In this document: positions 44,370 to 53,015 of the stretch, one piece after another | Layout of the letters: every line of letters starts with the position of its first letter | How positions within the stretch are numbered: the stretch's first letter is position 1 | From: Salinicoccus sp. YB14-2 | GTDB taxonomy: Bacteria > Bacillota > Bacilli > Staphylococcales > Salinicoccaceae | Assembly: GCF_001265075.1 (NCBI RefSeq) | Contig: NZ_LFKO01000001.1 | Span: 1,149,482 to 1,213,481, forward strand | Length of the DNA: 64,000 bases | Direction of reading: 5' to 3' | The notes under the pieces: generated by a model | What the model was told of the DNA's origin: nothing | What the model saw: only the letters and a program-made list of their open reading frames with translations | Database searches by the model: none | Program-made: the position numbers and the translations under genes

Positions 44370-45038
44370 ATGAAGGTTGCTCTATTTGATTTTGACGGTA
44401 CTCTGTATCCTCATGAGACATTTGATATATTGATAGAAAAAATAAAAAAGCATCCTGAATATAAAACAGTCTACACTAAATTCATCAGAAGTTTTGGACC
44501 AACATACATTGGTTATAAACTGAAACTGGTATCAAGATTGACCATGCAGAACAAAGCGCTTGAAAAATACATCCATTCTTTTAAAGGGATGTATAAAGAG
44601 GAAATCGAGAGTTTCTTTCATGAGATAGCAAATAACATGATTGAAGATATGCGCCCTGGCCTGGTTGAACAACTTCGTAAACTCAAAGAAGACAATTATT
44701 ATATTGTGCTGGTTTCCGGCGCTTTCATGCCATTGCTGGAAGCATTATTCAAGTCTGATTCAGTAGATTATATTTTTGGTTCCGTCATCCATTATGATGA
44801 AGGTAAACTCGATCACAAAAAACAATTCAACAGGGTGCATTCCGGAATGAAAGTTAAGCTGTTAATGGATTATTTTAACAGCAGAGGTGATACAGTGGAC
44901 TGGGAGAACAGTCTGGCTTTCAGTGATAGTTATTCAGACATACAGATGCTGGAATTGGTAGGAAATCCAGTGGCAGTACAACCGGACGAAAAGTTGTTGA
45001 AAATAGCAACCGAGAAAAACTGGAAAATATATAATTAA
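44370..45038 (+). CDS. HAD-superfamily (IB) phosphatase
   Basis: The protein has 222 residues. The nucleophile motif DFDGTL is at residues 7-12, motif II is VLVSGAF, Lys is in FNRVHSGMKVKLL, and motif IV is FSDSYSDIQML, so all four HAD motifs are present. The helical cap between motifs I and II fits the IB subgroup, which includes phosphoserine phosphatase-like enzymes. The substrate cannot be assigned. The next gene begins seven bases later, suggesting an operon. Confidence 0.8.
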   Translation: MKVALFDFDGTLYPHETFDILIEKIKKHPEYKTVYTKFIRSFGPTYIGYKLKLVSRLTMQNKALEKYIHSFKGMYKEEIESFFHEIANNMIEDMRPGLVEQLRKLKEDNYYIVLVSGAFMPLLEALFKSDSVDYIFGSVIHYDEGKLDHKKQFNRVHSGMKVKLLMDYFNSRGDTVDWENSLAFSDSYSDIQMLELVGNPVAVQPDEKLLKIATEKNWKIYN

Positions 45039-45045
45039 GGAGTTA

Positions 45046-45384
45046 ATGATATTGGATTTAACAGTTATAGATGAACATGAACTTTACCCGACAGAAAAGA
45101 CAGGACCGGCGGTTCAGGGCACACTGCTTTATAAAGTAGGAAATCAGACAGAATTTGAAGGCGCATATATCACTACGACTGAGAGAATGATCATGAATGT
45201 GGACATGAACGGTGAATCATACAAACGTGTATTCAGTTATCAGGATATTGTTAAAGCCTATATTGAAAAAGAGGCTTTGTTTCTCGAGTTCCCTGAAGGT
45301 ATGGGTAAAATAGCAATGGTCAATGTGACTAAAGGCAACAGCGAAGCATTCATAGAATTTGTAAGTTCTAAATTACAGAGTTGA
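45046..45384 (+). CDS. small protein with PH-like beta fold, uncharacterised
   Basis: The 112-residue protein alternates beta strands: GTLLYKVGNQTEFEGAYITTTERMIMNVDMNGESYKRVFSYQDIVKAYIEKEALFLEFPEGMGKIAMVNV, ending with a helix SEAFIEFVSSKLQS. This resembles bacterial PH-like (YokE/bPH) proteins, but the match is by pattern only. The start is ATG at 45046 or TTG at 45052; the latter is better spaced from AAGGAG. It is likely cotranscribed with the HAD phosphatase gene. Confidence 0.5.
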   Translation: MILDLTVIDEHELYPTEKTGPAVQGTLLYKVGNQTEFEGAYITTTERMIMNVDMNGESYKRVFSYQDIVKAYIEKEALFLEFPEGMGKIAMVNVTKGNSEAFIEFVSSKLQS

Positions 45385-45415
45385 TAATGGGTCCTGATAA
45401 GGACTCTTTTCATTT

Positions 45416-45489
45416 GTATGACACATTTAAGATATCGTATGACACAATTTATTAAAACCCTTTAATCATCAAATTAAAAGGAGTATAAT
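45416..45489 (+). promoter_or_regulatory. mqo promoter with upstream direct repeats
   Basis: A promoter-like TTTAAT (45461-45466), 17-bp spacer, TATAAT (45484-45489). Upstream, GTATGACACA occurs twice, at 45416-45425 and 45437-45446, with a 21-bp period, that is two helical turns. A 7-bp hairpin AACCTTC/GAAGGTT (45516-45547) lies in the leader. Confidence 0.55.
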
Positions 45490-45579
45490 GAGTAGTAATA
45501 GAATATAAAAAACTAAACCTTCTTATTTGTTGCAACCATAGAAGGTTCTAAATGTGTAAAAGGAGCGCTTTAAAAGATT

Positions 45580-47088
45580 ATGAGTCAGATAGAAGATAAA
45601 AAAGATATTATACTAATCGGCAGCGGCGTCATGAGTGCTACTCTGGGGACAATTATAAAGCAACTTAACCCCGGGTGGAATATCAAAGTATTCGAAAAGT
45701 TGGAGAGTTCGGGTCAGGAAAGTTCCGATGCGTGGAATAACGCAGGAACAGGACATTCAGCGTTATGTGAACTAAATTATACACCTGAACAGGCTGACGG
45801 ATCACTGGACATAAGCAAAGCAGTAAAGATCAATGAACAGTTTCAAATCAGTAAACAGTTCTGGGCTTATCTTGTGGACCAGGGAATGCTGGAAACACCT
45901 GAAAAATTTATTAAGCAGGTGCCCCACTTAAGTTTTGTCGAAGGCAAAAAAAATGTGGAGTTTCTAAATAAACGTATTGATTCACTTAAAGATAATCCAT
46001 TATTTGAGGGTATGGAATTCTCAGATGACTATGAAACACTGAAAGAATGGATTCCATTGATGATGGAAGGACGGGAGCCTGGTCAGGAAATTGGAGCTAC
46101 TAAAATCGACACAGGGACAGACGTCAACTTCGGAGCACTATCCCGTAAGTTGTTTTCTCTGCTGGAGGAACAAGATGTCGAAATGAATTATAACCATAGT
46201 GTGGAAGATTTTAAGCAGCTGGAGAACGACAAGTGGCAGGTGACTGTGAAAAACCACTATACCGGTAAAACGGAGTATCACATGAGCGACTTCGTCTTTA
46301 TAGGTGCTGGAGGCAACAGTCTCCCACTCCTGCAGAAAACAGGTATTGAAGAATCTAAAAATGTCGGCGGGTTCCCTGTGAGCGGTATGTTCCTTGCATG
46401 TACCGACGAAGAAATAATAAATAAGCATAATGCCAAAGTATACGGTAAAGCGAAAGTGGGCGCCCCGCCTATGTCGGTGCCTCATCTTGATACACGTTAT
46501 ATAGATGGAAAAAGAAGTTTATTATTTGGTCCGTTTGCCGGTTTTTCACCAAAATTTTTAAAAACGGGTTCTTATATGGATCTTATAAACTCAGTAAAGC
46601 CTTATAACGTACTGACAATGCTCTCAGCAGGAGCTAAAGAACTGGGTCTGACGAAATACCTGATCCAACAGGTCCTCCTTTCTGATGAAGAGCGTATGAA
46701 CGACCTCAGGGAGTTCATACCGAATGCTAAAAGTGAAGATTGGGAACTTGTTGTTGCAGGACAACGTGTGCAGGTCATCAAAGATACGGATGATAAAGGA
46801 AAAGGAACGTTACAGTTCGGCACCGAAGTTATAACATCATCAAACGGCACTGTAGCAGCACTTTTAGGGGCATCTCCAGGTGCCTCTGTAGCGGTAGAAG
46901 TAATGCTCGACATACTACAACGATGCTTCCCGGCAGAGTATCCTCAATGGGAAGATAAGATAAAAGAAATGGTCCCTTCATACGGCATCAAACTATCAGA
47001 GCATCCGGAAATATTTGAAGAAATTCATGAAAACACATCTAAATCACTAAGATTATCAACTGGTGAAGACAGTGTGCTGTTAAGTTAA
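45580..47088 (+). CDS. mqo: malate:quinone oxidoreductase
   Basis: The 502-residue FAD enzyme oxidises malate to oxaloacetate and reduces menaquinone at the membrane. Seen: the dinucleotide loop [14 protein letters not shown] near the N-terminus, [66 protein letters not shown] and [19 protein letters not shown], the usual Mqo signatures. Length fits the 490-500-residue staphylococcal enzymes. The AAGGAG site lies 15 bases before the ATG, longer than usual. Confidence 0.93.
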   Translation: MSQIEDKKDIILIGSGVMSATLGTIIKQLNPGWNIKVFEKLESSGQESSDAWNNAGTGHSALCELNYTPEQADGSLDISKAVKINEQFQISKQFWAYLVDQGMLETPEKFIKQVPHLSFVEGKKNVEFLNKRIDSLKDNPLFEGMEFSDDYETLKEWIPLMMEGREPGQEIGATKIDTGTDVNFGALSRKLFSLLEEQDVEMNYNHSVEDFKQLENDKWQVTVKNHYTGKTEYHMSDFVFIGAGGNSLPLLQKTGIEESKNVGGFPVSGMFLACTDEEIINKHNAKVYGKAKVGAPPMSVPHLDTRYIDGKRSLLFGPFAGFSPKFLKTGSYMDLINSVKPYNVLTMLSAGAKELGLTKYLIQQVLLSDEERMNDLREFIPNAKSEDWELVVAGQRVQVIKDTDDKGKGTLQFGTEVITSSNGTVAALLGASPGASVAVEVMLDILQRCFPAEYPQWEDKIKEMVPSYGIKLSEHPEIFEEIHENTSKSLRLSTGEDSVLLS

Positions 47089-47124
47089 AAAAGAAGCGAT
47101 TCGACCGAATCGCTTCTTTTTTTA
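47089..47124. terminator. bidirectional terminator between mqo and metB
   Basis: AAAAAAGAAGCGATTC, four-base loop and the exact complement ending in T's. Confidence 0.9.
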
Positions 47125-48216
47125 TTACTTTGTATAACTTTTGGACAAAGCCTGATTTATGTCATTTTTAATGTCTTCATATGCTTCAGTCCCGACGGAC
47201 AGACGAATTAACTGCTGATCAATCCCTCTTGCCTCCAGTTCCTCTTTAGGCATATCAGCATGAGTCTGTGTGTAGGGGAAAGTAATGAATGTTTCTGTAC
47301 CGCCTAAACTCTCAGCAAATGTACACAATCTAACACTTTCGAGCAATCGTTTTACGCTATACCCACTTTCCAGTTTTAAACTCAACATGCCTGTTTTTCC
47401 TGAATATAAAACATCTTTGATGGCGGGATGATCATCAAAATACTCTGCAAGTTTACGGGCATTTTCCTGTGCTCTTTCTATTCTGAGATGTAAAGTTTTC
47501 AGGCCCCGGATTAATAAATAGCTGTCTATAGGAGATAGTGTGGCGCCGATCATATTATGGTACTCAGCCAGCTGATTTCCAAGTGATTCATCGTTCACAG
47601 TAACAACGCCGCCCAATACATCATTATGTCCGCCGATATACTTCGTCGCTGAATGAATGACTATGTCAGCGCCCTGTTTGAGCGGTTGAGATAAATATGG
47701 TGTTAAGAACGTATTATCAATAATGGTGATTATATCGTTATCCTTGGCGATATTAATTAATGAATCCAAGGGGGCTTTCATCATTGAAGGGTTTGTAATA
47801 GGTTCTATGAAGAAGGCTTTTGTATTGCTGGTCATTTGTCTTTTAACAGCATCAACTTCAGTGAAATCTACATATTTGAATTTAACATTATACTGCTTTG
47901 TATAGAAATCGAATAATCTAAATGTGCCACCGTATAAATCGAAGCTTACAAGAATTTCATCTCCAGGTTTGAAAAGATTGCATACAAGCTGTATTGCAGC
48001 CATACCGCTTGAAGTCCCGAGCGTGTACTTACCACCTTCCAATTCTGCAAATGCTTCTTCGAATTGGGATCGTGTCGGATTTTTAGTTCTAGTATAGTCA
48101 AACCCGGTAGATTCGCCTAATCTGGGATGTTGGTATGCAGTAGCCAAATATATAGGATTTGAGGTAGCTCCGGTATGATCATTCACTAATGATAATTGAG
48201 AAAGTCTTGTGTCCAT
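47125..48216 (-). CDS. metB: cystathionine gamma-synthase / trans-sulfuration PLP enzyme
   Basis: The 363-residue Cys/Met metabolism enzyme has [73 protein letters not shown] with the PLP lysine, and the C-terminal SLGGTETFITFP and IRLSVGTE. The sequence resembles staphylococcal MetI (cystathionine gamma-synthase) more than beta-lyases, but the family cannot be separated with certainty by eye. It stands alone, without metC-metF-metE, and shows no riboswitch: the promoter at 48257 leaves a leader of only about 35 bases. Confidence 0.8.
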   Translation of the reverse strand: MDTRLSQLSLVNDHTGATSNPIYLATAYQHPRLGESTGFDYTRTKNPTRSQFEEAFAELEGGKYTLGTSSGMAAIQLVCNLFKPGDEILVSFDLYGGTFRLFDFYTKQYNVKFKYVDFTEVDAVKRQMTSNTKAFFIEPITNPSMMKAPLDSLINIAKDNDIITIIDNTFLTPYLSQPLKQGADIVIHSATKYIGGHNDVLGGVVTVNDESLGNQLAEYHNMIGATLSPIDSYLLIRGLKTLHLRIERAQENARKLAEYFDDHPAIKDVLYSGKTGMLSLKLESGYSVKRLLESVRLCTFAESLGGTETFITFPYTQTHADMPKEELEARGIDQQLIRLSVGTEAYEDIKNDINQALSKSYTK

Positions 48217-48256
48217 TTAATACCTCCAAGTCTGATAGGATTAGAATATTAGGATT

Positions 48257-48285
48257 AATATACAAATAATTCTTATTAAAGTCAA
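48257..48285 (-). promoter_or_regulatory. sigma-A promoter of metB
   Basis: Read on the minus strand: TTGACT, 17-bp spacer, TATATT, about 40 bases before the metB start. Confidence 0.7.
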
Positions 48286-48567
48286 TATGGATAAGTGATA
48301 ATCAATTTAAATATCTCCGGAATTATAGTATAATTAACGCTATAGAAACTAAACAGTATAAATTTCATTTGATATTGCAACGATATGAATAATTCAATGG
48401 TTATATCGCCAGTAAAGCTGATTTGCAGCGTTTTAATTTATTAATAACGCCGGTCGCACTAGCGTTTTCGGAACGTTATAATATAAAATTTAACATAGGC
48501 TGTTACTGGTTATTTGAATGTAATGTCGTTATAATAGATATTAATGACTAACCCGGAGGTAATAAGG
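48286..48567. other. intergenic region with short inverted repeats
   Basis: No coding frame is convincing. AGCGTTTT occurs twice (near 48426 and 48463), and AACGC with GCGTT can pair at 48447-48467; the stretch is more GC-rich than the AT-rich flanks. A TATAAT at about 48531 may serve the downstream regulator gene. Function unknown. Confidence 0.35.
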
Positions 48568-49419
48568 ATGAAAGAACTTAATCAGGCAGTTTATTACACA
48601 ACTGCACAGGTTACAGAATTGGTTGATTTGTCTGATCAAAATGTCAGAAAGTATGTAAGACTACTTGAAGATAGAAAGTATGAAGTGGCAAAAGATGAAC
48701 ATAATAGACGTTTGTTTTCAGCAAATGATGTACTGATACTGAGAGAATTAATTACTAAAGCTAAGAAGCCAGGTCATACACTGGAATCGGCAGCTGATGA
48801 AATAGTGAATGAAATAGGAGAAATAATATCTGCTTCGGGTCATGGAGTTTCAACGACATCGAGTGATAATGATATTAAAGAGATGTTTTCACATGTAATA
48901 GAAAGATTAGATGCAATACAGGATGAAAATAAAGATCTAAAAGATAATATACGTAATTTGGTCGAACGTCTGGAACAGTATGATCAAAATAATTCACAAC
49001 GTTATATTGAAACAACCTCTGAAGAAGAATACATTGCTGATGATAACGTTACAGAAGATGCTGAACCAACAGATACCACTGATACGAATGCGGATATTGA
49101 AGGTGAAGATCGCAGCGTTGAAAATAATGTTGAAGAGATGGATAAGGAAGAAATTGATAACGATGTTTATAAAGATACAAATCAGACTTCTGAGTCAGAT
49201 GAGACAGAAAAAGAACAATCAGTTGATGAAGCACCTTCTGTCAGTGAGAATCCAGAAAAAAATAATATTGATATGAGAGATTTCAATCAAGAAGAAGAAA
49301 GTGAATCAAAAGAGGCACAGGGTGACGATATTCAACAAGAGAATACCCAAGTATACAAACAGAATGATGAAGAAAAAGAGGGGTTTTTCAGTAGTCTGTT
49401 TAAAATGTTTAAGAAATAA
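48568..49419 (+). CDS. RacA-like DNA-binding protein with acidic linker and amphipathic tail
   Basis: The 283-residue protein starts with a MerR-type helix-turn-helix (YYTTAQVTELVDLSDQNVRKYVRLLEDRKYEV...NRRLFSANDVLILRELI). A short coiled coil (about 105-140: MFSHVIERLDAIQDENKDLKDNIRNLVERLEQ) follows, then about 120 residues of Asp/Glu/Asn/Ser-rich disordered sequence and a C-terminal segment EGFFSSLFKMFKK that would form an amphipathic basic helix. The layout resembles Bacillus RacA, which links DNA to membrane-bound partners, more than a normal effector-binding MerR. The ATG at 48568 follows GGAGGT. The AI-2E family gene follows 33 bases later. Confidence 0.65.
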   Translation: MKELNQAVYYTTAQVTELVDLSDQNVRKYVRLLEDRKYEVAKDEHNRRLFSANDVLILRELITKAKKPGHTLESAADEIVNEIGEIISASGHGVSTTSSDNDIKEMFSHVIERLDAIQDENKDLKDNIRNLVERLEQYDQNNSQRYIETTSEEEYIADDNVTEDAEPTDTTDTNADIEGEDRSVENNVEEMDKEEIDNDVYKDTNQTSESDETEKEQSVDEAPSVSENPEKNNIDMRDFNQEEESESKEAQGDDIQQENTQVYKQNDEEKEGFFSSLFKMFKK

Positions 49420-49452
49420 TACTTGATTTTAAACTTCAAAGGGGAGGATGAC

Positions 49453-50541
49453 TTGACTAAGAAACATTGGTTTCAACTTGCTGTCGCAATACTTTTTGTA
49501 CTCATCATTTTAGTATTATTTATGCAAGTGTCGATTATATTCTATCCTTTAGCATCCTTGTTGGATACGTTGTTTATACCGTTGCTTTTCGGTGGTCTTC
49601 TCTATTATATCGCCTTGCCTTTTCAAACGCTTTTAGAGAGAAATGGATTAAACAGAATATCGAGTATTTTAATAATCATACTCATGTTTTCATTATCCAT
49701 TGGAATCATAGGATATTTTGCTGTACCTATAATCGTAAGTGAAAGCCAAAAGCTGATTTCAAGGTTTCCGGAATTTCAACAGGAATTGGAAACTACAGCA
49801 GGGTACATCATATCTCAAAAGGAGACACTGCCTGATTTCGCTGCAACGTTCATCGATCATCTTATCATGATTTTGAATGATTCTTTTTCAGGTGCGATAA
49901 CAGATGTGGTGGGTCTGGTGACTAATACTATTTCAACGTTATTCATGATTATAATAATTCCGTTGTTTTTATTTTTTATGTTAAAAGATCATGAGAAATT
50001 TATTCCGGGTTTAGCTGGTATCTTCACAGGAAAATTGAGAACATTTATAATTGCTCTTTTGATTGATATCGATGATGCATTAAAGGCTTTTATTCAAGGA
50101 CAGCTTATGGCAAGCATTATCAGAGCGGTATTTCTATACATAGGTTTTGTACTTATCAACGCTGAATACGGTATTCTTCTTGTTATTATAGCGTTATTTT
50201 TGAATGTTATACCTTTCATAGGCGGTTGGCTTACTTTCATTATCGTCATGATTTTTACCCTGGTACAGTCGCCCCCAATGATGATATGGATCAGCGTTAT
50301 TTTTCTGGTAAGCTACTATGTTGAATCAAAGTGGTTTACACCCGAGATAGTCACAACACAGATGAAAATACATCCCTTGACTGTTATAACACTGATTATA
50401 GGGTCTGCTAATTTGCTGGGATTCTGGGGAATGATACTGTCATTACCGGTCTATACGGTATTACGAGCGGTCTTTATCAACATTTATAATTATAGACACG
50501 ATATAAAAGCAACAATGCTTAGTGATACTATAAAAAGATAA
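49453..50541 (+). CDS. AI-2E family transporter
   Basis: The 362-residue polytopic protein of the AI-2E/YtvI family has hydrophobic helices at both ends, a long amphipathic stretch in the middle (SESQKLISRFPEFQQELETTAGYIISQ), and the family segment FLFFMLKDHEKFIPG...AFIQGQLMASIIRAVFLYIGFVLINAEYGILLVIIALFLNVIPFIGGWLTFI. Relatives transport autoinducer-2 or Na+/H+; the substrate is unknown. TTG at 49453 with GGGGAGG upstream is the likely start. Confidence 0.85.
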   Translation: MTKKHWFQLAVAILFVLIILVLFMQVSIIFYPLASLLDTLFIPLLFGGLLYYIALPFQTLLERNGLNRISSILIIILMFSLSIGIIGYFAVPIIVSESQKLISRFPEFQQELETTAGYIISQKETLPDFAATFIDHLIMILNDSFSGAITDVVGLVTNTISTLFMIIIIPLFLFFMLKDHEKFIPGLAGIFTGKLRTFIIALLIDIDDALKAFIQGQLMASIIRAVFLYIGFVLINAEYGILLVIIALFLNVIPFIGGWLTFIIVMIFTLVQSPPMMIWISVIFLVSYYVESKWFTPEIVTTQMKIHPLTVITLIIGSANLLGFWGMILSLPVYTVLRAVFINIYNYRHDIKATMLSDTIKR

Positions 50542-50543
50542 TA

Positions 50544-50575
50544 AAAATCCGGTCATATAGACCGGATTTTTATTA
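50544..50575. terminator. bidirectional terminator
   Basis: AAAAATCCGGTC, five-base loop, GACCGGATTTTT. Confidence 0.88.
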
Positions 50576-50592
50576 TCTTTTATCCATTCTGA

Positions 50593-51614
50593 TTAATGGA
50601 CATTGCCGCATGTCACCGCAATTAATGCTTTAATTGTGTGCATTCTGTTTTCAGCCTGATCAAAGACTTTTGAAGCTGTGCTTCTAAACACATCATCTGT
50701 GACCTCAAGTCCATCTACATTAAATTTTTCATATGCAAGTTTGCCGACGTCTGTTGATTTATCATGAATTGCAGGGAGACAGTGTAAAAAGATGGTATCT
50801 TCTTTACCTGTCATATCCATCAAGTCCTGGTTAACCTGATAATCAGAGAGCAGATTAACTCTTTCATCGAGTGCGTCTTCTTCTCCCATTGAACACCATA
50901 CATCTGTATATACTGCATCGCTGTACGCAATGCCTTTTTTAATATCTGACGTAATCATTAATTTGCTGCCCGAACCTTTTGCAATATCATAAGCAGTTTT
51001 TTGAACAGATATTTCAGGTTGAAGGGATTCCGGTGCAAGAATGTTAATATTAGCTCCCAGAATAGCCCCCGTTACAAGTAAGGAATGTGCAACATTATTT
51101 CGGCCATCTCCTACAAAAGTTATTGTTTTACCTTTGTATGTACCCAGATGCTCTTTAATGGTTAAAAAGTCAGCCAGCATCTGTGTAGGATGCCATTCAT
51201 TAGTCAAAGCATTCCAAATAGGAATGTTTGCATGCTCTCCGAGTGACTCAACAGTATCCTGATGATCGCCTCTGTATGCAATACCGTCAAACATTGTACC
51301 GAGCACTTTTGCTGTGTCTTCGACTGATTCTTTTGAACCGAGTTGAAGATCATTTTTGTTAAGGTATTCTACATTTGCTCCAAGTTTAGTAGCTGCTACT
51401 GTGAATGCAGAACGTGTACGTGTCGACTGCTTTTCAAAGATCAATGCAATATGCTTTCCGCTCATGAATCGCTGAGGAATGCCATGTTTTTCTTTCTTCT
51501 TTAAATCTGCTGCAAAATTAATCAAAGTTTCCAAATCACCTTTGGAAAAGTCGATTTCCTTTAAAAAGCTTTTACCGTAAAATTTATTAAGTTCTATTTG
51601 CTTTGCCGCCCCAT
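50593..51614 (-). CDS. argF: ornithine carbamoyltransferase, frameshift next to the start codon
   Basis: The intact frame (50593-51534) encodes the enzyme from ETLINFAADLKKK onward, with FEKQSTRTRSAF (carbamoyl-phosphate site), HPTQMLADF, the ornithine-site Asp in VYTDVWCSMGEE and FLHCLPA. It condenses ornithine and carbamoyl phosphate to citrulline. The same frame continues upstream as ELNKFYGKSFLKEIDFSKGD, clearly ArgF sequence, but contains no ATG, GTG or TTG before 51534. The correctly spaced ATG at 51614 (AGGAG eight bases upstream) is one base out of frame: adding one G in the GGGG run at 51609-51612 would give a 340-residue protein. The family is usually about 333 residues. Either a recent mutation or a sequencing error. 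Confidence 0.8.
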
Positions 51615-51645
51615 GTAACCATCTCCTAAATCGTTAATAAATCAC

Positions 51646-51674
51646 ATTATACATAGAAATCACCATTATGTAAA
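51646..51674 (-). promoter_or_regulatory. sigma-A promoter of argF
   Basis: Read on the minus strand: TTTACA, 17-bp spacer, TATAAT, about 35 bases before the ATG at 51614. Confidence 0.7.
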
Positions 51675-51727
51675 TAAATATTTAAAATAATGTATAAACA
51701 TACTGTTGGTGGAGATGAAACAAGAAT

Positions 51728-51766
51728 AGAAAAAGCACAGCCTATGATCAGGCTGTGCTTTTTCTA
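51728..51766. terminator. terminator overlapping the end of tyrA
   Basis: AGAAAAAGCACAGCCT, six-base loop and the exact complement; the tyrA stop codon lies inside the stem. Confidence 0.88.
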
Positions 51767-52624
51767 TTCCTCTGACATGTTCAAACTATGTAAGTCATGG
51801 TATCTTTTGCGGGATTCGACCATCATTTGCTCCATAGTAGCTATATCTTCATCGTCAATTGCTGTCGATAACTTATCGAGTTGCCGTTTAAATTCATCGA
51901 TGTGCTTTTGTAGATAATCTTTATTCATAACAAAAAGTTCGGGCCAAAGTTTGTCATTGATGTTTGTAATTCTGGTCAAGTCCCGGTAGCTGTCTCCCGT
52001 ATACTTTTTTGTATTCCGGTTTATATCATCACTGTTGATTAAAGAAATCGCGATAACGTGCGCCAGTTGACTTGTAAATCCTATAACTTCATCGTGGAAC
52101 TCAGGTGAGATCTCGGTAATATTACTGAAACCGATAAGGGTCAGAAAATCTTTTAAGATCTGTATATTTTCAGGTTTGTTTCTTTTGGTCGGTGTAATCA
52201 AATAGTTGGCACCGATGAAAACTTCACTGCTGGCGTACTTTAACCCTCGGTTTTCACGACCTGCCATGGGATGGCCAAATATGAAATCAACATTTGGAGG
52301 CAGTTTATCTTCTATTTCTTCAATGACCTTCCTTTTAACACCTGTAACATCATTAATAATCGTATTTTCCTGAAAAAGTGAGTAGTACTGATCGATAATA
52401 TTTACAATAACTTTTGGATAGACTGCAAAAAGAATGAAATTCGCTTCAGGAATGATATCTTTTGGATCGGTATATCCTTTTTTTATCAAACCTTGTCTTT
52501 CTGCAGTCCGGAGCGTTTCTTCATCAACGTCTATGGCGTATACATCATGACCGTATGTATGCTTTTGTATAGCCTGTGCAAATGAACCGCCGATATTTCC
52601 AAGGCCAATGATGACTATATTCAT
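51764..52624 (-). CDS. tyrA: prephenate dehydrogenase
   Basis: The 286-residue NAD-dependent enzyme converts prephenate to 4-hydroxyphenylpyruvate for tyrosine. Seen: N-terminal Rossmann loop IIGLGNIGGSFA, the acid end of beta-2 AIDVDEETL, FGHPMAGRE with the catalytic His, and the helical dimerisation domain with HDEVIGFTSQLAHVIA and TGDSYRDLTRI. It lacks the C-terminal ACT domain that gives tyrosine feedback in B. subtilis TyrA (about 370 residues). It is divergent from the DAHP synthase operon. Confidence 0.88.
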   Translation of the reverse strand: MNIVIIGLGNIGGSFAQAIQKHTYGHDVYAIDVDEETLRTAERQGLIKKGYTDPKDIIPEANFILFAVYPKVIVNIIDQYYSLFQENTIINDVTGVKRKVIEEIEDKLPPNVDFIFGHPMAGRENRGLKYASSEVFIGANYLITPTKRNKPENIQILKDFLTLIGFSNITEISPEFHDEVIGFTSQLAHVIAISLINSDDINRNTKKYTGDSYRDLTRITNINDKLWPELFVMNKDYLQKHIDEFKRQLDKLSTAIDDEDIATMEQMMVESRKRYHDLHSLNMSEE

Positions 52625-52717
52625 TTAATTCCTCCAATATGATTATACTTTTGAGTATATAACTAAAGTAAATAAACGACAAGATTTTTAAAAGTCTGAA
52701 CATTTTAATATTTTGGG

Positions 52718-52746
52718 TTGACAAAGAAATCATAACCCCATATAAT
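52718..52746 (+). promoter_or_regulatory. consensus sigma-A promoter of the aroF operon
   Basis: TTGACA, 17-bp spacer, TATAAT: a perfect consensus promoter. Transcription would begin near 52753, about 287 bases before the aroF start codon, which leaves a long leader. Confidence 0.88.
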
Positions 52747-52781
52747 TGCAATCAACCACATTACAAATTGGAGCGATTACT

Positions 52782-52841
52782 ATGTTGACGAGATTGACAG
52801 AACAACAAATTAATAATCGATTTTACTTTAGCTATTTTTGA
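52782..52841 (+). CDS. leader peptide rich in Phe and Tyr
   Basis: A 19-codon frame, MLTRLTEQQINNRFYFSYF, ending in TGA, with GGAG eight bases before its ATG. Five of the last six residues are Phe or Tyr (three TTT, one TAC, one TAT). It starts about 30 bases after the predicted transcription start and ends four bases before the first of a series of alternative hairpins, the classical arrangement for ribosome-mediated attenuation. I infer that ribosome position on these codons reports the supply of charged tRNA-Phe and tRNA-Tyr. No Trp codon is present. Confidence 0.8.
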   Translation: MLTRLTEQQINNRFYFSYF

Positions 52842-52844
52842 TGC

Positions 52845-53015
52845 CGTTTGTACTCATCATTGCGTACAAACGTAAAACTAACCAAAGTTTGTATCAATGA
52901 TGGCTAAAGCATTTTGTAATGTCTAGCCATTTAAAATAAGTGGCTGGAGAATCGGACTTCTATATTGTTTCAACAACTGCCACTTATTTATATATTAAGT
53001 GGCAGTTTTATTTTT
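52845..53015 (+). promoter_or_regulatory. transcription attenuator of the aroF operon
   Basis: Complementary segments: 1 (52845-52853) with 2 (52864-52872), 9 bp; 2 (52855-52862 and 52865-52871) with 3 (52895-52902 and 52887-52893), 15 bp; 3 (52900-52906) with 4 (52924-52930), 7 bp; 4 (52925-52929) with 5 (52941-52945), 5 bp; 5 (52934-52944) with 6 (52979-52989), 11 bp; 6 (52975-52986) with 7 (52996-53007), 12 bp followed by TTATTTTT, an intrinsic terminator. Each pairing excludes the next. Structures 1:2, 3:4 and 5:6 together prevent termination; 2:3, 4:5 and 6:7 together allow it. Confidence 0.8.

Noticed and set aside
45516..45547. Hairpin in the mqo leader as a riboswitch
   Set aside because: It is only a 7-bp stem with a long loop and no terminator or conserved aptamer core.
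47125..48285. S-box or T-box in front of metB
   Set aside because: The promoter at 48257-48285 leaves about 35 bases of leader, too short for either element.
51580..51628. Short frame starting at the first ATG after AGGAG upstream of argF as an arginine leader peptide
   Set aside because: It has eleven codons with only one Arg and no alternative hairpins or terminator before argF; it is better explained as the frameshifted gene start region.
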